64,000 nt of DNA, from contig NZ_JAZKUD010000005.1 of NCBI RefSeq assembly GCF_036625275.1, positions 62,001 to 126,000 on the forward strand. Reading direction: 5' to 3'. Under the pieces are notes generated by a model that worked only from the letters and a program-made list of their open reading frames with translations, did no database searches and was not told the DNA's origin. Source of the stretch: Accumulibacter sp036625275. Lineage in GTDB: Bacteria; Pseudomonadota; Gammaproteobacteria; Burkholderiales; Rhodocyclaceae. Positions 25,819-34,818 of this stretch are shown in pieces. The translations under genes were made by a program, and so were the position numbers. The stretch's first letter is position 1, and every line of letters begins with the position of its first letter.

Positions 25819-26403
25819 ATGCCCAAGCCGCAACTCATTCTTGCTTCGACCTCCCCGTTTCGCCGTGCTCTGCTGACACGTCTCGGATTGCCGTTCGAGA
25901 CTGCCAATCCGGCCGTTGACGAAGCCCTGCTCGCGGGCGAAAGCCCCGAGGCAGGCGCCCTGCGCCTGTCGGAAGCCAAGGCCCGCGCTGTCGCAGGCCA
26001 GCACCGCGACGCCCTGATCATCGGCAGCGACCAAGTGGCCTGTCTTGACGGCCAGATTTTCGGCAAACCGGGAACGCACGACAGTGCGCTACGCCAGTTG
26101 CAGGTCATGCGCGGCCGCCGCGTGAACTTTTTCACCGGTCTGTGCCTCCTGAACGCCAGAACCGGCAATGCCCATCGGCGTGGTGTAGCGACACTGGTCA
26201 CCTTCAGAAACCTGACCGACGAGGAAATCGAAAGCTACCTGCACAAGGAAAAACCGTACCACTGTGCCGGCAGCGCCAAATCGGAGGGGTTGGGAATCGC
26301 CCTGATTGCCAAAATCGACGGCGAAGACCCGAATGCATTGATCGGACTGCCGCTGATTGCGCTCTGCGACCTGCTGCGAATCGAGAACGTCTCGGTATTC
26401 TGA
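25819..26403 (+). CDS. Maf-like nucleotide pyrophosphatase (YceF subgroup)
   Basis: A 194-residue Maf-family pyrophosphatase, which hydrolyses modified or canonical NTPs and limits their incorporation. The family start LILASTSPFRRALL and the catalytic IGSDQVACLDG are present, and its position next to yceD matches the YceF (m7GTP pyrophosphatase) subgroup. It is divergent from yceD, with 116 bases between. Confidence 0.9.
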   Translation: MPKPQLILASTSPFRRALLTRLGLPFETANPAVDEALLAGESPEAGALRLSEAKARAVAGQHRDALIIGSDQVACLDGQIFGKPGTHDSALRQLQVMRGRRVNFFTGLCLLNARTGNAHRRGVATLVTFRNLTDEEIESYLHKEKPYHCAGSAKSEGLGIALIAKIDGEDPNALIGLPLIALCDLLRIENVSVF

Positions 26404-26433
26404 TCGTCAGCAGATCGTTCGGAAGCCCATTTC

Positions 26434-27144
26434 ATGAAAACAGGCCGGCTTTACCTGATCCCGGTGCCACTGGGTCAAGCGCCGGTGACGGACGTACTGC
26501 CAGAACCCGTTCGGGCCTGCGCACAAAGACTCGTGCATTTCGTTGCCGAGAACGCCAAAACGGCGCGCGCCTTCCTCAAGTCGCTGCCTGCCGATACGCC
26601 TTTACAGCAGATCGAGATTCTGGAACTCAACGAACATACCGCAGCCAGCGCGCTACCCCGGCTTCTCGCCCCGGCTCTGGCGGGCAACGACCTTGGACTG
26701 ATCTCCGAGGCCGGCTGCCCTGCGGTTGCCGATCCGGGCGCCGCCCTGGTTGCGCTGGCCCATCAGCGAGGGATACCGGTCGTTCCCATGATCGGTCCCT
26801 CGTCGATCCTGCTCGCCTTGATGGCTTCGGGACTGAGCGGCCAGAGCTTCGCGTTTCATGGCTACCTGCCGAGCGGCACTCAAGAACGCGAAAAACGCTT
26901 GCGCGAACTGGAAAAGGAGTCACGACAGCAGCAGCGTACCCAGATCTTCATTGAGACTCCCTACCGTAACCCCCAGGTGCTTGCCGCACTCGTCAATACC
27001 TGTGCGCCGAGCACGCGCCTCTGCGTCGCGACCGACCTCACGCTCGCCGGGGAACAGATCACGACTCGACTCGTTTCCGAATGGCGGCGCCAGCAGCACC
27101 CCGAGATCAGTCGCCGGCCGACGGTATTCCTCTTGCAGGCCTGA
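26434..27144 (+). CDS. SAM-dependent methyltransferase, RsmI/YraL-like tetrapyrrole methylase fold
   Basis: A 236-residue protein of the RsmI family (2'-O-methylation of C1402 of 16S rRNA). It shows GRLYLIPVPLGQ near the start in place of the usual LYLVATPIGN, then GLISEAGCPAVADPGA, PMIGPSSILLALMASGL and a FHGYLP loop, with IFIETPYRNPQVL later. The divergent N-terminal motif suggests a paralogue distinct from true RsmI. It lies 30 bases after maf in the same direction, a common pairing. Confidence 0.82.
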   Translation: MKTGRLYLIPVPLGQAPVTDVLPEPVRACAQRLVHFVAENAKTARAFLKSLPADTPLQQIEILELNEHTAASALPRLLAPALAGNDLGLISEAGCPAVADPGAALVALAHQRGIPVVPMIGPSSILLALMASGLSGQSFAFHGYLPSGTQEREKRLRELEKESRQQQRTQIFIETPYRNPQVLAALVNTCAPSTRLCVATDLTLAGEQITTRLVSEWRRQQHPEISRRPTVFLLQA

Positions 27145-27215
27145 TGGTCATGACTTTTCCGGGCACCCCTGATCATCAAGGGGTTCGTGGGTCGCTGATG
27201 CAGCTCTCACCTTAA
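27142..27215 (+). repeat. Interspersed repeat, copy B (after the RsmI-like gene)
   Basis: It begins with TGATGGTCATGACTTTTCC, overlapping the stop codon of the upstream gene, and ends GTTCGTGGGTCGCTGATG plus CAGCTCTCACCTTAA. A CCCCT/AGGGG stem-loop sits between the conserved ends. It lies between convergent genes, so it may also act as a bidirectional 3'-end structure. Confidence 0.65.
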
Positions 27216-27230
27216 CGCGTACGTTCGGGG

Positions 27231-28184
27231 TCAACGAAACAGCATCTGGCTGGAGCCCAGCAGCGTGCCCGCCACACTCTGCGCCGCATCGGCACGCAGA
27301 CGCTTGGCAAAGCGCTCGGCGATATTTTCCTTGATGGTGAACTCGACGATCCGCTCCGCCTTGATCACGTCTCGCGCCACCGAGCCAACGGTGCCAAGCC
27401 CATCAGCGAGGCCCAGACTGATACTTTGATTGCCGGTCCACATCAGGCCACTGAACATTTCCGGTGTTTCCTTGAGTCGCGTGCCACGTCCTCGTCTGAC
27501 GACCTCGATGAACTGCTTGTGGATCTCGCGCAGCAACACGCGCGCGTGCTCCTTCTGCTTCGCGTCCTGCGGCGAGAAAGGGTCGAGGAAGCCCTTGTTC
27601 TCCCCGGCGGTCAGCAGCCGACGTTCGACGCCGAGCTTGTCCATCGTTCCGGTAAAACCGAAACCGTCCATCAGCACGCCGATCGAACCGACGATACTGG
27701 CCTTGTCGACAAAAATCTTGTCCGCTGCCACAGCAACGTAGTAGCCACCGGAAGCACAGAGATCTTCGACCACGGCGTAAAGCGGAATCTGCGGGTGTTT
27801 GGTACGCAAGCGGCGAATTTCATCATGAACGATACCCGCCTGAACAGGGCTGCCACCTGGGCTGTTGACCCGCAGGATAACGCCCGCCGTACCCTTGTCC
27901 GCGAAAGCGGCTTCAAGTGCGTCGTTGACATTCTGTGCGCTGGCTTCGCCCTGGGCTTCGATGGTGCCATGCAGATGGATGACCGCCGTATGTCGACCAT
28001 CGGCAAGTTGCTCGGATCCCCCCCAATCAACGACCAGCACCAGAACGGCGATCAGGTAAGTCAAGCCGGCCAGCTTGAAAAAAATACCCCAGCGCCGCTT
28101 TGCCCGCTGCTCGTGCAGCGCCGCGAAAGCGACCTTTTCCAGCAATTGCCGTTCCCAGGATGGTTCGTGATCAGGGGTACTCAA
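27231..28184 (-). CDS. sppA: Signal peptide peptidase SppA, single-domain S49 serine protease
   Basis: A 317-residue inner-membrane protease that degrades cleaved signal peptides. One transmembrane anchor (FFKLAGLTYLIAVLVLVVDW) precedes the catalytic domain. The active-site Ser is in LCASGGYYVA and the Lys in VDKASIVGSIGV. The length corresponds to the short, single-domain SppA. Its ATG overlaps the Rieske gene stop by 4 bases. Confidence 0.92.
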   Translation of the reverse strand: MSTPDHEPSWERQLLEKVAFAALHEQRAKRRWGIFFKLAGLTYLIAVLVLVVDWGGSEQLADGRHTAVIHLHGTIEAQGEASAQNVNDALEAAFADKGTAGVILRVNSPGGSPVQAGIVHDEIRRLRTKHPQIPLYAVVEDLCASGGYYVAVAADKIFVDKASIVGSIGVLMDGFGFTGTMDKLGVERRLLTAGENKGFLDPFSPQDAKQKEHARVLLREIHKQFIEVVRRGRGTRLKETPEMFSGLMWTGNQSISLGLADGLGTVGSVARDVIKAERIVEFTIKENIAERFAKRLRADAAQSVAGTLLGSSQMLFR

Positions 28185-28546
28185 GATGTTGTTCGCTCGC
28201 TGGGAATGAAATAGATCGCGCCATCACGCTCTTCGACGGGCAGCGGCGTCAGTCCTTTGCCGTTACAACGGCCACCCAGGCAGCGTCCGTCTGCCGGCGA
28301 GTAGAGCGCGCCATGCGTTGCGCAGATCAAGTATACCTTGGAATCATCGAAGAATTCGTTGGGCTGCCAGTCGAGCTCGATGGGAACATGCGCACAGCGA
28401 TTGTAGTAGGCAAAGACACGTCCCTGAAAGCGCACCGCAAATGCCGGCGCTTCGGCGCCTTCATGCCTGACCGTAAAGCGAACCCCCGGTCCGCCGTCCA
28501 GCAAATCACCGGAAAAACAGATCAGGCGGGCAGCCAACACATTCAA
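28181..28546 (-). CDS. Rieske [2Fe-2S] ferredoxin-like protein
   Basis: A 121-residue single-domain Rieske protein without a membrane anchor. The cluster ligands are visible as C-x-H in RCAHVPIELD and C-x2-H in ICATHGALYSP. Such proteins are electron carriers for oxygenases or assembly factors; here it sits between rluC and sppA, a conserved betaproteobacterial arrangement of unknown meaning. Both neighbours overlap it by 4 bases, so all three are co-translated. Confidence 0.85.
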   Translation of the reverse strand: MNVLAARLICFSGDLLDGGPGVRFTVRHEGAEAPAFAVRFQGRVFAYYNRCAHVPIELDWQPNEFFDDSKVYLICATHGALYSPADGRCLGGRCNGKGLTPLPVEERDGAIYFIPSERTTS

Positions 28547-29553
28547 ATCAACCCTCCCAGTTCAACCTTTTCGCCGTAATCCTGCTTCTCCTTCGCAGAC
28601 ATGCTGTGCACGAAGCCCTGCAGCGCCGCCGGCAGTGCCGCTTCGAGCACCAATTCCCGCCCCTCCAGCGGATGCGGCAGACGCATCCGCGATGCGTGCA
28701 GAAACATGCGCTTCAGCCCTTCCCGGGACAGCGCCTTGTTCAGCGCAAAGTCCCCATACTTTTCGTCACCGGCGACCGGAAAGCCCAGATGCGCGAGATG
28801 CACGCGGATTTGGTGCGTACGTCCGGTTTTCAACTGGGCCTCCAGCAGGCTGAAGCGTTCCCAGCGCGCCACGAGGCGGAAAATGGTATGTGTGGTCTTG
28901 CCCTCTTCGGAGACGCGCACCCGTCGCTCACCCGATGCCTGCAAGTACTTGAGCAAGGGTAGTCGAACGTTGCGCAGCGGATCCATCCAGCGACCGCAGA
29001 CCAGAACCAGGTAACGTTTGTCAGCGTCTCGGCCTTTGCCGCCAAGAGCGCTGGTACGGAACATTTCCTGCAGGGCCAGGAGTGCCGAGCGTTTCTTGCC
29101 CAGCAACAGGATTCCCGAAGTCTCGCGGTCAAGCCGATGCGCGAGTTCGAGAAAACGCGCCTGCGGCCGCTGCCGTCGCAGCGCCTCGATGATCCCGAAG
29201 CTTTCGCCACTGCCGCCGTGCACGGCGATACCGGCCGGCTTGTCGACGACCAACAGGCCTTCGTCTTCAAAAATAATGGGAAGATGCACCTTGAATTCGG
29301 CGCCAGCGATCACTTCCTGTTCGATTCTGGCGATTCGCAACGGCGGGATACGCAGCACATCGCCACGCTGCAGCCGATAGGAAACTTCCGCACGGCGACC
29401 ATTGACCCGTACCTGACCGCTACGCACGATGCTGTAGACGTGGCTCTTGGGCACCCCTTTGCATTTCTTGAGCAGCAAGTTGTCGAGGCGCTGTCCGTGC
29501 TCATTCTCGGTAATCAGTGCTTGGGTCACAGAGTTTTTGCTAACTTCGGCCAT
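28543..29553 (-). CDS. rluC: 23S rRNA pseudouridine synthase RluC
   Basis: A 336-residue enzyme that makes pseudouridines 955, 2504 and 2580 in 23S rRNA. It has an N-terminal S4 RNA-binding domain (GVPKSHVYSIVRSGQVRVN) and the catalytic motif HRLDRETSGILLLGK. The start codon at 29553 has no visible Shine-Dalgarno, and a TATATT box lies only four bases upstream of it. It is divergent from rne, as in most gamma- and betaproteobacteria. Confidence 0.93.
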   Translation of the reverse strand: MAEVSKNSVTQALITENEHGQRLDNLLLKKCKGVPKSHVYSIVRSGQVRVNGRRAEVSYRLQRGDVLRIPPLRIARIEQEVIAGAEFKVHLPIIFEDEGLLVVDKPAGIAVHGGSGESFGIIEALRRQRPQARFLELAHRLDRETSGILLLGKKRSALLALQEMFRTSALGGKGRDADKRYLVLVCGRWMDPLRNVRLPLLKYLQASGERRVRVSEEGKTTHTIFRLVARWERFSLLEAQLKTGRTHQIRVHLAHLGFPVAGDEKYGDFALNKALSREGLKRMFLHASRMRLPHPLEGRELVLEAALPAALQGFVHSMSAKEKQDYGEKVELGGLI

Positions 29554-29954
29554 TTTGAATATACTCGACCCGATTTGCGTTTTGGGTTGAAAGAGGCGCT
29601 GACCCGTGAGACCGTCGAGCGACGCCGATTTGTATAGCCATTGCGACGCACTTTCCGGCAGGCTGCAGCCACCTCCCTTGCGCCGACCTGCGCAAGATAC
29701 TCGACGCCAATCACCTGGTTAAGTACGCTCACCACGAAGTAGCGATACTACTTGAACTGCGCGCGCCTGGCACCTGTGGAGCGGCCCTGGCAGATTCCCG
29801 AGTCCTTGACTTTCGAGGCCCGACGAGCCATCGAGTCGGCAAGATACCCCTATTAGTTGCACGCGCGCGATGCTTCCCAAGCCTCCCGCACAACTAATCC
29901 GTTCATGCCTGCACAAGGCCCCTGCCCCCGAGAAAGCGCGCGGGAGCCCAAATC
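29554..29954. other. rluC–rne intergenic region and rne leader
   Basis: A 401-base gap between divergent rluC and rne. It contains no gene I can support. By analogy with E. coli, where a long rne 5' leader lets RNase E autoregulate its own mRNA, much of this is probably the rne leader; several GC-rich inverted segments are present but I cannot assign a fold by eye. A GGGAG ribosome-binding site precedes the rne ATG. Confidence 0.45.
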
Positions 29955-32786
29955 ATGAAACGCATGCTGTTTAATGCAACACAGGCCGAGGAACTCCGTG
30001 TTGCCATTGTCGACGGTCAGAAGCTCATTGACCTGGACATCGAATCGGCAAACAAGGAACAGAAAAAGAGCAACATTTATAAAGCAGTCATTACCCGCAT
30101 CGAGCCCAGTCTCGAAGCGGCGTTTGTCGATTACGGATCGGAACGACACGGCTTCCTGCCCTTCAAGGAAGTTGCCCGCACCTTCTTCCAGCCTGGTGTC
30201 GAATCCAGTCGCGCCGGCATCAAGGAAGCGCTGCGCGAAGGCCAGGAGCTGATCGTCCAGGTGGACAAGGACGAACGCGGCAACAAGGGTGCCGCGCTGA
30301 CGACCTTTATCAGCCTTGCCGGTCGATACCTGGTGCTGATGCCGAACAATCCACGCGGTGGTGGTGTTTCGCGCCGCGTCGAAGGCGACGAGCGTACGGA
30401 ACTGCGGGAAGTGATGGATCGGTTACAGGTTGTGCCGGGAATGAGTCTTATTGCCCGTACCGCAGCGATTGGGCGCAACGCCGAAGAACTGCAATGGGAT
30501 CTCAATTATCTGCTGCAGTTGTGGAAAGCCATTGAGGCCGCAGCCCAGCAGCAGAGAGGGGCGTTCCTGATCTACCAGGAGGGCAGTCTGGTCATCCGCG
30601 CCATCCGTGACTACTTCCAGCCCGATATTGGCGAAATCCTGATTGATACCGACGAAGTCTTTGAGCAAGCCCAAAAGTTCATGGAACATGTGATGCCGGG
30701 GACCGTCAATCGTATCAAGCGCTATCGCGATGATGTCCCGCTGTTCTCGCGCTTCCAGATCGAACATCAGATCGAATCGGCCTACTCCCGCCAGGTCACC
30801 CTGCCTTCGGGCGGGGCGATCGTCATCGACCATACCGAAGCGCTGGTTTCCGTCGATGTGAACTCGGGTCGCTCGACGCGCGGGGCCGACATCGAGGAGA
30901 CGGCGCTGAAGACCAACCTCGAGGCCGCAGAAGAAGTGGCCCGCCAACTGCGTTTGCGCGATCTCGGCGGTTTGATCATCATCGACTTCATCGACATGGA
31001 GAATCAGCGCAATCAACGCGAGGTCGAAAACCGCGTTCGCGAGGCGCTACGTTTCGATCGGGCGCGCGTGCAGACCGGCAAGATCAGCCGTTTCGGCCTG
31101 TTCGAGCTGTCGCGCCAGCGCCTGCGCCCGGCACTTGCCGAAACCAGCTACATTCCCTGTCCGCGGTGTTCGGGAACCGGCCACATCCGCAGCACCGAAT
31201 CGGCCGCTCTGCACATCCTGCGCATTCTCGAAGAGGAAGCGATGAAGGACAATACCGCCGCCGTGCAGGCGCAGGTTCCGGTCGATGTCGCCACCTTTCT
31301 GCTGAACGAAAAGCGGGCCGAAGTGCAGGCCATCGAACAGCGGCACAAGGTCAATGTCATGCTGATCCCCAACATCCACCTCGAAACGCCGCAGCACACG
31401 TTCGTGCGCCTGCGCCAGGACGAAGCGGCTCCGGATTTGCTGCAACAAGCATCGTACCGGATGGTTGCGCTGCCGACAGAAGACGAGCACAAGAACGTTG
31501 CGTCAGCCGGCGAAACCAGAGCGCCCCGAGCGGAAGCAGCGATCAAGGGAGTGACACCGTCACAACCTGCGCCGATCGTCGCCGAAAGGGCATCGAGCAA
31601 TGTCGAGAAACCCGTCACGGCAGGCAACCATTTCTGGAAGAAAATCATTTCCTGGTTCCGTCACAAGCCGGCTGCCGTTCCGGAGCCATCACAACCGACG
31701 CGTGCTGGCGCGTCTGCGCGCGACTGGCCGCGCGACAATCGCCGCAGCGGGGGGCGGGGACCTCGCCGTGACGAGACGCGCGATCTGCCCGAAACGCGCG
31801 TCAATCGAGAGAGCAGGGAAACACCGCCACAGCCCCCCCCAACCATACGCAGCGAAGCGCAGAGACCACGCGAAACGCGTGCGCCGCACGAACCGAGCGT
31901 GGCACGCGAGCCGCGTCGCCAGCGCAGCGAACGTAAACCACAAAGCGCGGCATCCGTCACGGCAAGCACTGAAGCGATGCCGGTCGCTCCGGTCGCGCCG
32001 CCTGTGCGTGCCGTTCCCGTGCCGGAGCAAATTGGCGACGACTCCGGCAACATGCCACGTCGCCGCGGTCGTCGTGGCGGACGCCGTGAGCGCAGCGAAC
32101 GAATCGAGGCCCCGGTCGAGGCTCAGGACCTGGCCATCGCTGCAGCGAGTCCCGCGATGGCCAACTCGGTCATGGCAGGCTTAAGCGTCGAACCGGTCGC
32201 AGAGGTGCCTGGCGAATCTGGTACGGTGCTGGCTGCACACGACAACACTCGGCCAGCGACCGCCGTTGCCGGTACTCCGCCAACCATTGCTGAAATTTCC
32301 CCGACTGCTGTGGCATCCAGCGAAGCATCCTGTCTCGTGGTAGTTCCCACCGCACTGGTCGATGCCAGCGGCGCAGGCGATACTCCGGAAACGGTCGAAA
32401 TCACAGCGACTGCGGTGACACCGGCAGACCTGCAAGCAGCCGCGTTCGTCACTACTCCGCCAATGACCGACGCCCAATCGGTAGTCGTAGCGCCGTCCGG
32501 CGTCGAATCCCAGGCGGCGGTCTTGGCCGCTGCGGACATTGACCTATCTCCTCCCCTAGCGGAGGCTGATGAGCCTGTCGAGCCGCCTGTCACCATCCCA
32601 ATCGCACCCTCTATCCAGCAAGTGATTGCAAGCAGTGGTCTGATCATGATCGAGACCAGAAGAGACCAGGTTCAGGCGTCGTGGCCAGAAAGCGACCCCA
32701 TTGCAGCGCCCATAGTGCCACGCCGCAGACGAGTCAGCGTGGTCATTCCCGATGAGCCGCTGGTCATGATCGAAACGCGGAAGTAG
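29955..32786 (+). CDS. rne: Ribonuclease E
   Basis: A 943-residue endonuclease, the scaffold of the RNA degradosome. The first ~510 residues are the catalytic domain, with MKRMLFNATQAEELRVA, the S1 domain around YKAVITRIEPSLEAAFVDYG, the catalytic VSVDVNSGRS and LIIIDFIDM, and the Zn-link CPRCSGTGH. After residue ~520 the protein becomes an Arg/Pro-rich disordered scaffold (for example RRGRRGGRRERSER) with low-complexity Ala/Thr/Val regions. The end carries the short motif LIMIETRR and again LVMIETRK at the very C-terminus, a likely partner-binding peptide. It has a strong terminator about 100 bases downstream. Confidence 0.95.
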   Translation: MKRMLFNATQAEELRVAIVDGQKLIDLDIESANKEQKKSNIYKAVITRIEPSLEAAFVDYGSERHGFLPFKEVARTFFQPGVESSRAGIKEALREGQELIVQVDKDERGNKGAALTTFISLAGRYLVLMPNNPRGGGVSRRVEGDERTELREVMDRLQVVPGMSLIARTAAIGRNAEELQWDLNYLLQLWKAIEAAAQQQRGAFLIYQEGSLVIRAIRDYFQPDIGEILIDTDEVFEQAQKFMEHVMPGTVNRIKRYRDDVPLFSRFQIEHQIESAYSRQVTLPSGGAIVIDHTEALVSVDVNSGRSTRGADIEETALKTNLEAAEEVARQLRLRDLGGLIIIDFIDMENQRNQREVENRVREALRFDRARVQTGKISRFGLFELSRQRLRPALAETSYIPCPRCSGTGHIRSTESAALHILRILEEEAMKDNTAAVQAQVPVDVATFLLNEKRAEVQAIEQRHKVNVMLIPNIHLETPQHTFVRLRQDEAAPDLLQQASYRMVALPTEDEHKNVASAGETRAPRAEAAIKGVTPSQPAPIVAERASSNVEKPVTAGNHFWKKIISWFRHKPAAVPEPSQPTRAGASARDWPRDNRRSGGRGPRRDETRDLPETRVNRESRETPPQPPPTIRSEAQRPRETRAPHEPSVAREPRRQRSERKPQSAASVTASTEAMPVAPVAPPVRAVPVPEQIGDDSGNMPRRRGRRGGRRERSERIEAPVEAQDLAIAAASPAMANSVMAGLSVEPVAEVPGESGTVLAAHDNTRPATAVAGTPPTIAEISPTAVASSEASCLVVVPTALVDASGAGDTPETVEITATAVTPADLQAAAFVTTPPMTDAQSVVVAPSGVESQAAVLAAADIDLSPPLAEADEPVEPPVTIPIAPSIQQVIASSGLIMIETRRDQVQASWPESDPIAAPIVPRRRRVSVVIPDEPLVMIETRK

Positions 32787-32890
32787 CAGAAGACCGGCCA
32801 GAAGGCCAGCCGCCAGTTCTGCGGGAGGGCCGGGGATTCCCCCATCGCGCGCGACCGGGCGTGTCGATCAATCCCGGCCCCGGAGGTTTC

Positions 32891-32925
32891 CCCGCGGTCA
32901 TCTGCCAACGACCGCGGGAGATTTT
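32891..32925 (+). terminator. Rho-independent terminator of rne
   Basis: CCCGCGGTC (32891–32899) pairs with GACCGCGGG (32910–32918) and is followed by AGATTTT. Confidence 0.75.
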
Positions 32926-32931
32926 ACGATA

Positions 32932-33900
32932 CTACCGCTCGAGACCGGCTTTTGCACCAGACCGATGAGCTAACAAGCCGCCAAGGCAGCTGGGCAATGA
33001 ACCGGCCAAAGCCGGTTCACGCGGTTTCTCGCTGCACTTGCCAGAATCCTCTCGCTGAAGCCAATCCGTGACCGCCGTGGCTACGCAATTGCGCCAGGCA
33101 GTCGATGAAAAGGTATGGTCAGCGTCGTCAATGGCGACGAACGTCGCATGGCTACGCTGCAATGATGCCTGCCAGGCACGATCGGTTTTCAGGGCCTCGG
33201 CAAATTCCCGCGCAGTAAAATCGTTACCGCTGAGGATGAGCAATACCGATCCCCGAAATCGCTCAAGGCCACGTGCCATTCTCTTCTGGAATGGGAGCGC
33301 TTGATCGTCACTTGACAAGGCATTGGTCTGACGCGCTGCCCGGATGCTGGCAAGGAATCCCTTGAGTGACCGACCCCATGCCAGGTTTCCCGTGAGCAAT
33401 TTACGCCAGAAGTCCGCTTGCAGAAGCCGTTGACCGTAGTGATGCTTGAGGTGGGCCTTTGCCAGACCTGCTTCGGTACGGACCCAGGGGTTGAGCATCA
33501 CCATTCCGGTCACTCGATGATCCTGGGTGGCATCCCAATACAGCAGACTGGCCGATGCTGCATCGCACAATCCCCAGAGGACGATTTGCTGCAGCTGAGG
33601 GCAGGACGCCATGAATGCGTTGATGGCAGCAGCAATATCCGCATGGATGTGTTCGAAATTGCGAATCTCCCCGGTGCTGTCACCCATGCCCCGGTAATCG
33701 AAACGCATTGCCGGGTAGCCTGCTTCCGCCAGGGTACGCGACAAAAGGACGAACTGGCGATGACTGCCTGCGCGATATTGAGGTCCCCCAACAATGATCA
33801 GCACCCCTTTCCGTGCCGCTTCCCCAGAGGGAGAGGTAATGATGCCAAGCAGGTTTTCGTCGGCACACGGAAAGACAATGGCTCGTTCTGTGAATTTCAT
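32932..33900 (-). CDS. Exosortase-A-associated hydrolase 1 (alpha/beta hydrolase)
   Basis: A 322-residue alpha/beta hydrolase that matches the family found with exosortase A / PEP-CTERM loci (the TIGR03100 type). It begins MKFTERAIVFPCADENLLGI, has RFDYRGMGDS, and the nucleophile position reads LWGLCDAASAS, i.e. Cys where a Ser is usual in this elbow. The His is in DDADHTFSS. The start at 33900 is used because it overlaps the hydrolase 2 stop (ATGA); the frame open to 34092 lies inside that gene. The substrate is unknown. Confidence 0.82.
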   Translation of the reverse strand: MKFTERAIVFPCADENLLGIITSPSGEAARKGVLIIVGGPQYRAGSHRQFVLLSRTLAEAGYPAMRFDYRGMGDSTGEIRNFEHIHADIAAAINAFMASCPQLQQIVLWGLCDAASASLLYWDATQDHRVTGMVMLNPWVRTEAGLAKAHLKHHYGQRLLQADFWRKLLTGNLAWGRSLKGFLASIRAARQTNALSSDDQALPFQKRMARGLERFRGSVLLILSGNDFTAREFAEALKTDRAWQASLQRSHATFVAIDDADHTFSSTAWRNCVATAVTDWLQREDSGKCSEKPREPALAGSLPSCLGGLLAHRSGAKAGLER

Positions 33901-34706
33901 TGCCAGGACTCCAGTACCGCCAGGGTTGCCGTAATCAATGCGGGAGCGTCCTCGATCTCGCTGGTCTGCCAGAAACCTGGGCCATTCACCATCCGGGCAT
34001 CCAGTTTGTAGGCCGCAGCTTCCCAATGTGCGATGTATTTCGTGGAAACCGGAGAGAGTGTGGCACCCTCGCGAGTCGACAACTCCAGCCATGCAGCCCG
34101 TTTGCCAATAGCGCCGGGGGGTTTGAGTTCAGTGGCCTCCAGGCTCTCGACAAGCTCTGGAGAAAAGGTGTAGCCGGCGATTTCAACAGACTGGCCAGTC
34201 GATAATTGCTGCCGCAATTGGTCGGAAATGGTTTTCGCCTGCCCCGAGGTCAGCACCGAGGCCATCTTCAGGCGCATGAACTGTTGCCAATGTTGTTTGC
34301 CGGAGACGACCGGCTGCCAGAAGATGAAATTGGCGGGCTCCTTGAGCCTGGACGCAGCGCTGGCTGCCAGCAGGCAGCCAGCGCGCAGGCCCCAGAAACA
34401 CACCGGTGCATCGTTCCGGGCACGCAGCCAGCGATGGGCCAGATGAACATCGTCCTCCCAGTCCTGCCAGCGCGCTTCTGCGAGGTCGCCTGAGCTGTCT
34501 CCACAGCCCAACAGGTCGATCTGCAGGACATCGTAGCCAATTCTGGCCATCGCCCTCGCCTGCAAGGCAGCCATGCGGCGAGATTTGTTCATTTCCTCGG
34601 CAAATGGATGCAGATAAATGATCGCGCCACGCGTCCGTCCATTGGCTGTTGGGTGATAGAGGCAGAAACGGGTCCCTTTCTCTGCCGGAATAAAAAATGG
34701 CTGCAA
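33897..34706 (-). CDS. Exosortase-A-associated hydrolase 2 (alpha/beta hydrolase)
   Basis: A 269-residue alpha/beta-hydrolase-like protein matching the partner family (TIGR03101 type). It opens with MQPFFIPAEKGTRFCLYHP, contains IIYLHPFAEEMNKSRRM and QIDLLGCGDSSGD, and its elbow reads FWGLRAGCLLA, with Arg at the nucleophile position, so it may be catalytically inactive. Translationally coupled to hydrolase 1. In complete loci these two genes sit with an acyl-carrier protein, an acyl-CoA ligase and exosortase A; none of those is in this window. Confidence 0.82.
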   Translation of the reverse strand: MQPFFIPAEKGTRFCLYHPTANGRTRGAIIYLHPFAEEMNKSRRMAALQARAMARIGYDVLQIDLLGCGDSSGDLAEARWQDWEDDVHLAHRWLRARNDAPVCFWGLRAGCLLAASAASRLKEPANFIFWQPVVSGKQHWQQFMRLKMASVLTSGQAKTISDQLRQQLSTGQSVEIAGYTFSPELVESLEATELKPPGAIGKRAAWLELSTREGATLSPVSTKYIAHWEAAAYKLDARMVNGPGFWQTSEIEDAPALITATLAVLESWQ

Positions 34707-34818
34707 GGCTTAATCGTCCACAAAACTAATATGGTTATCACAACGGCGCAATCCCGATCAAGCGATGCGTTACCCATGGCCGAACGCGCAGGAATACCAC
34801 CTGCTTCATCACGGTGAC

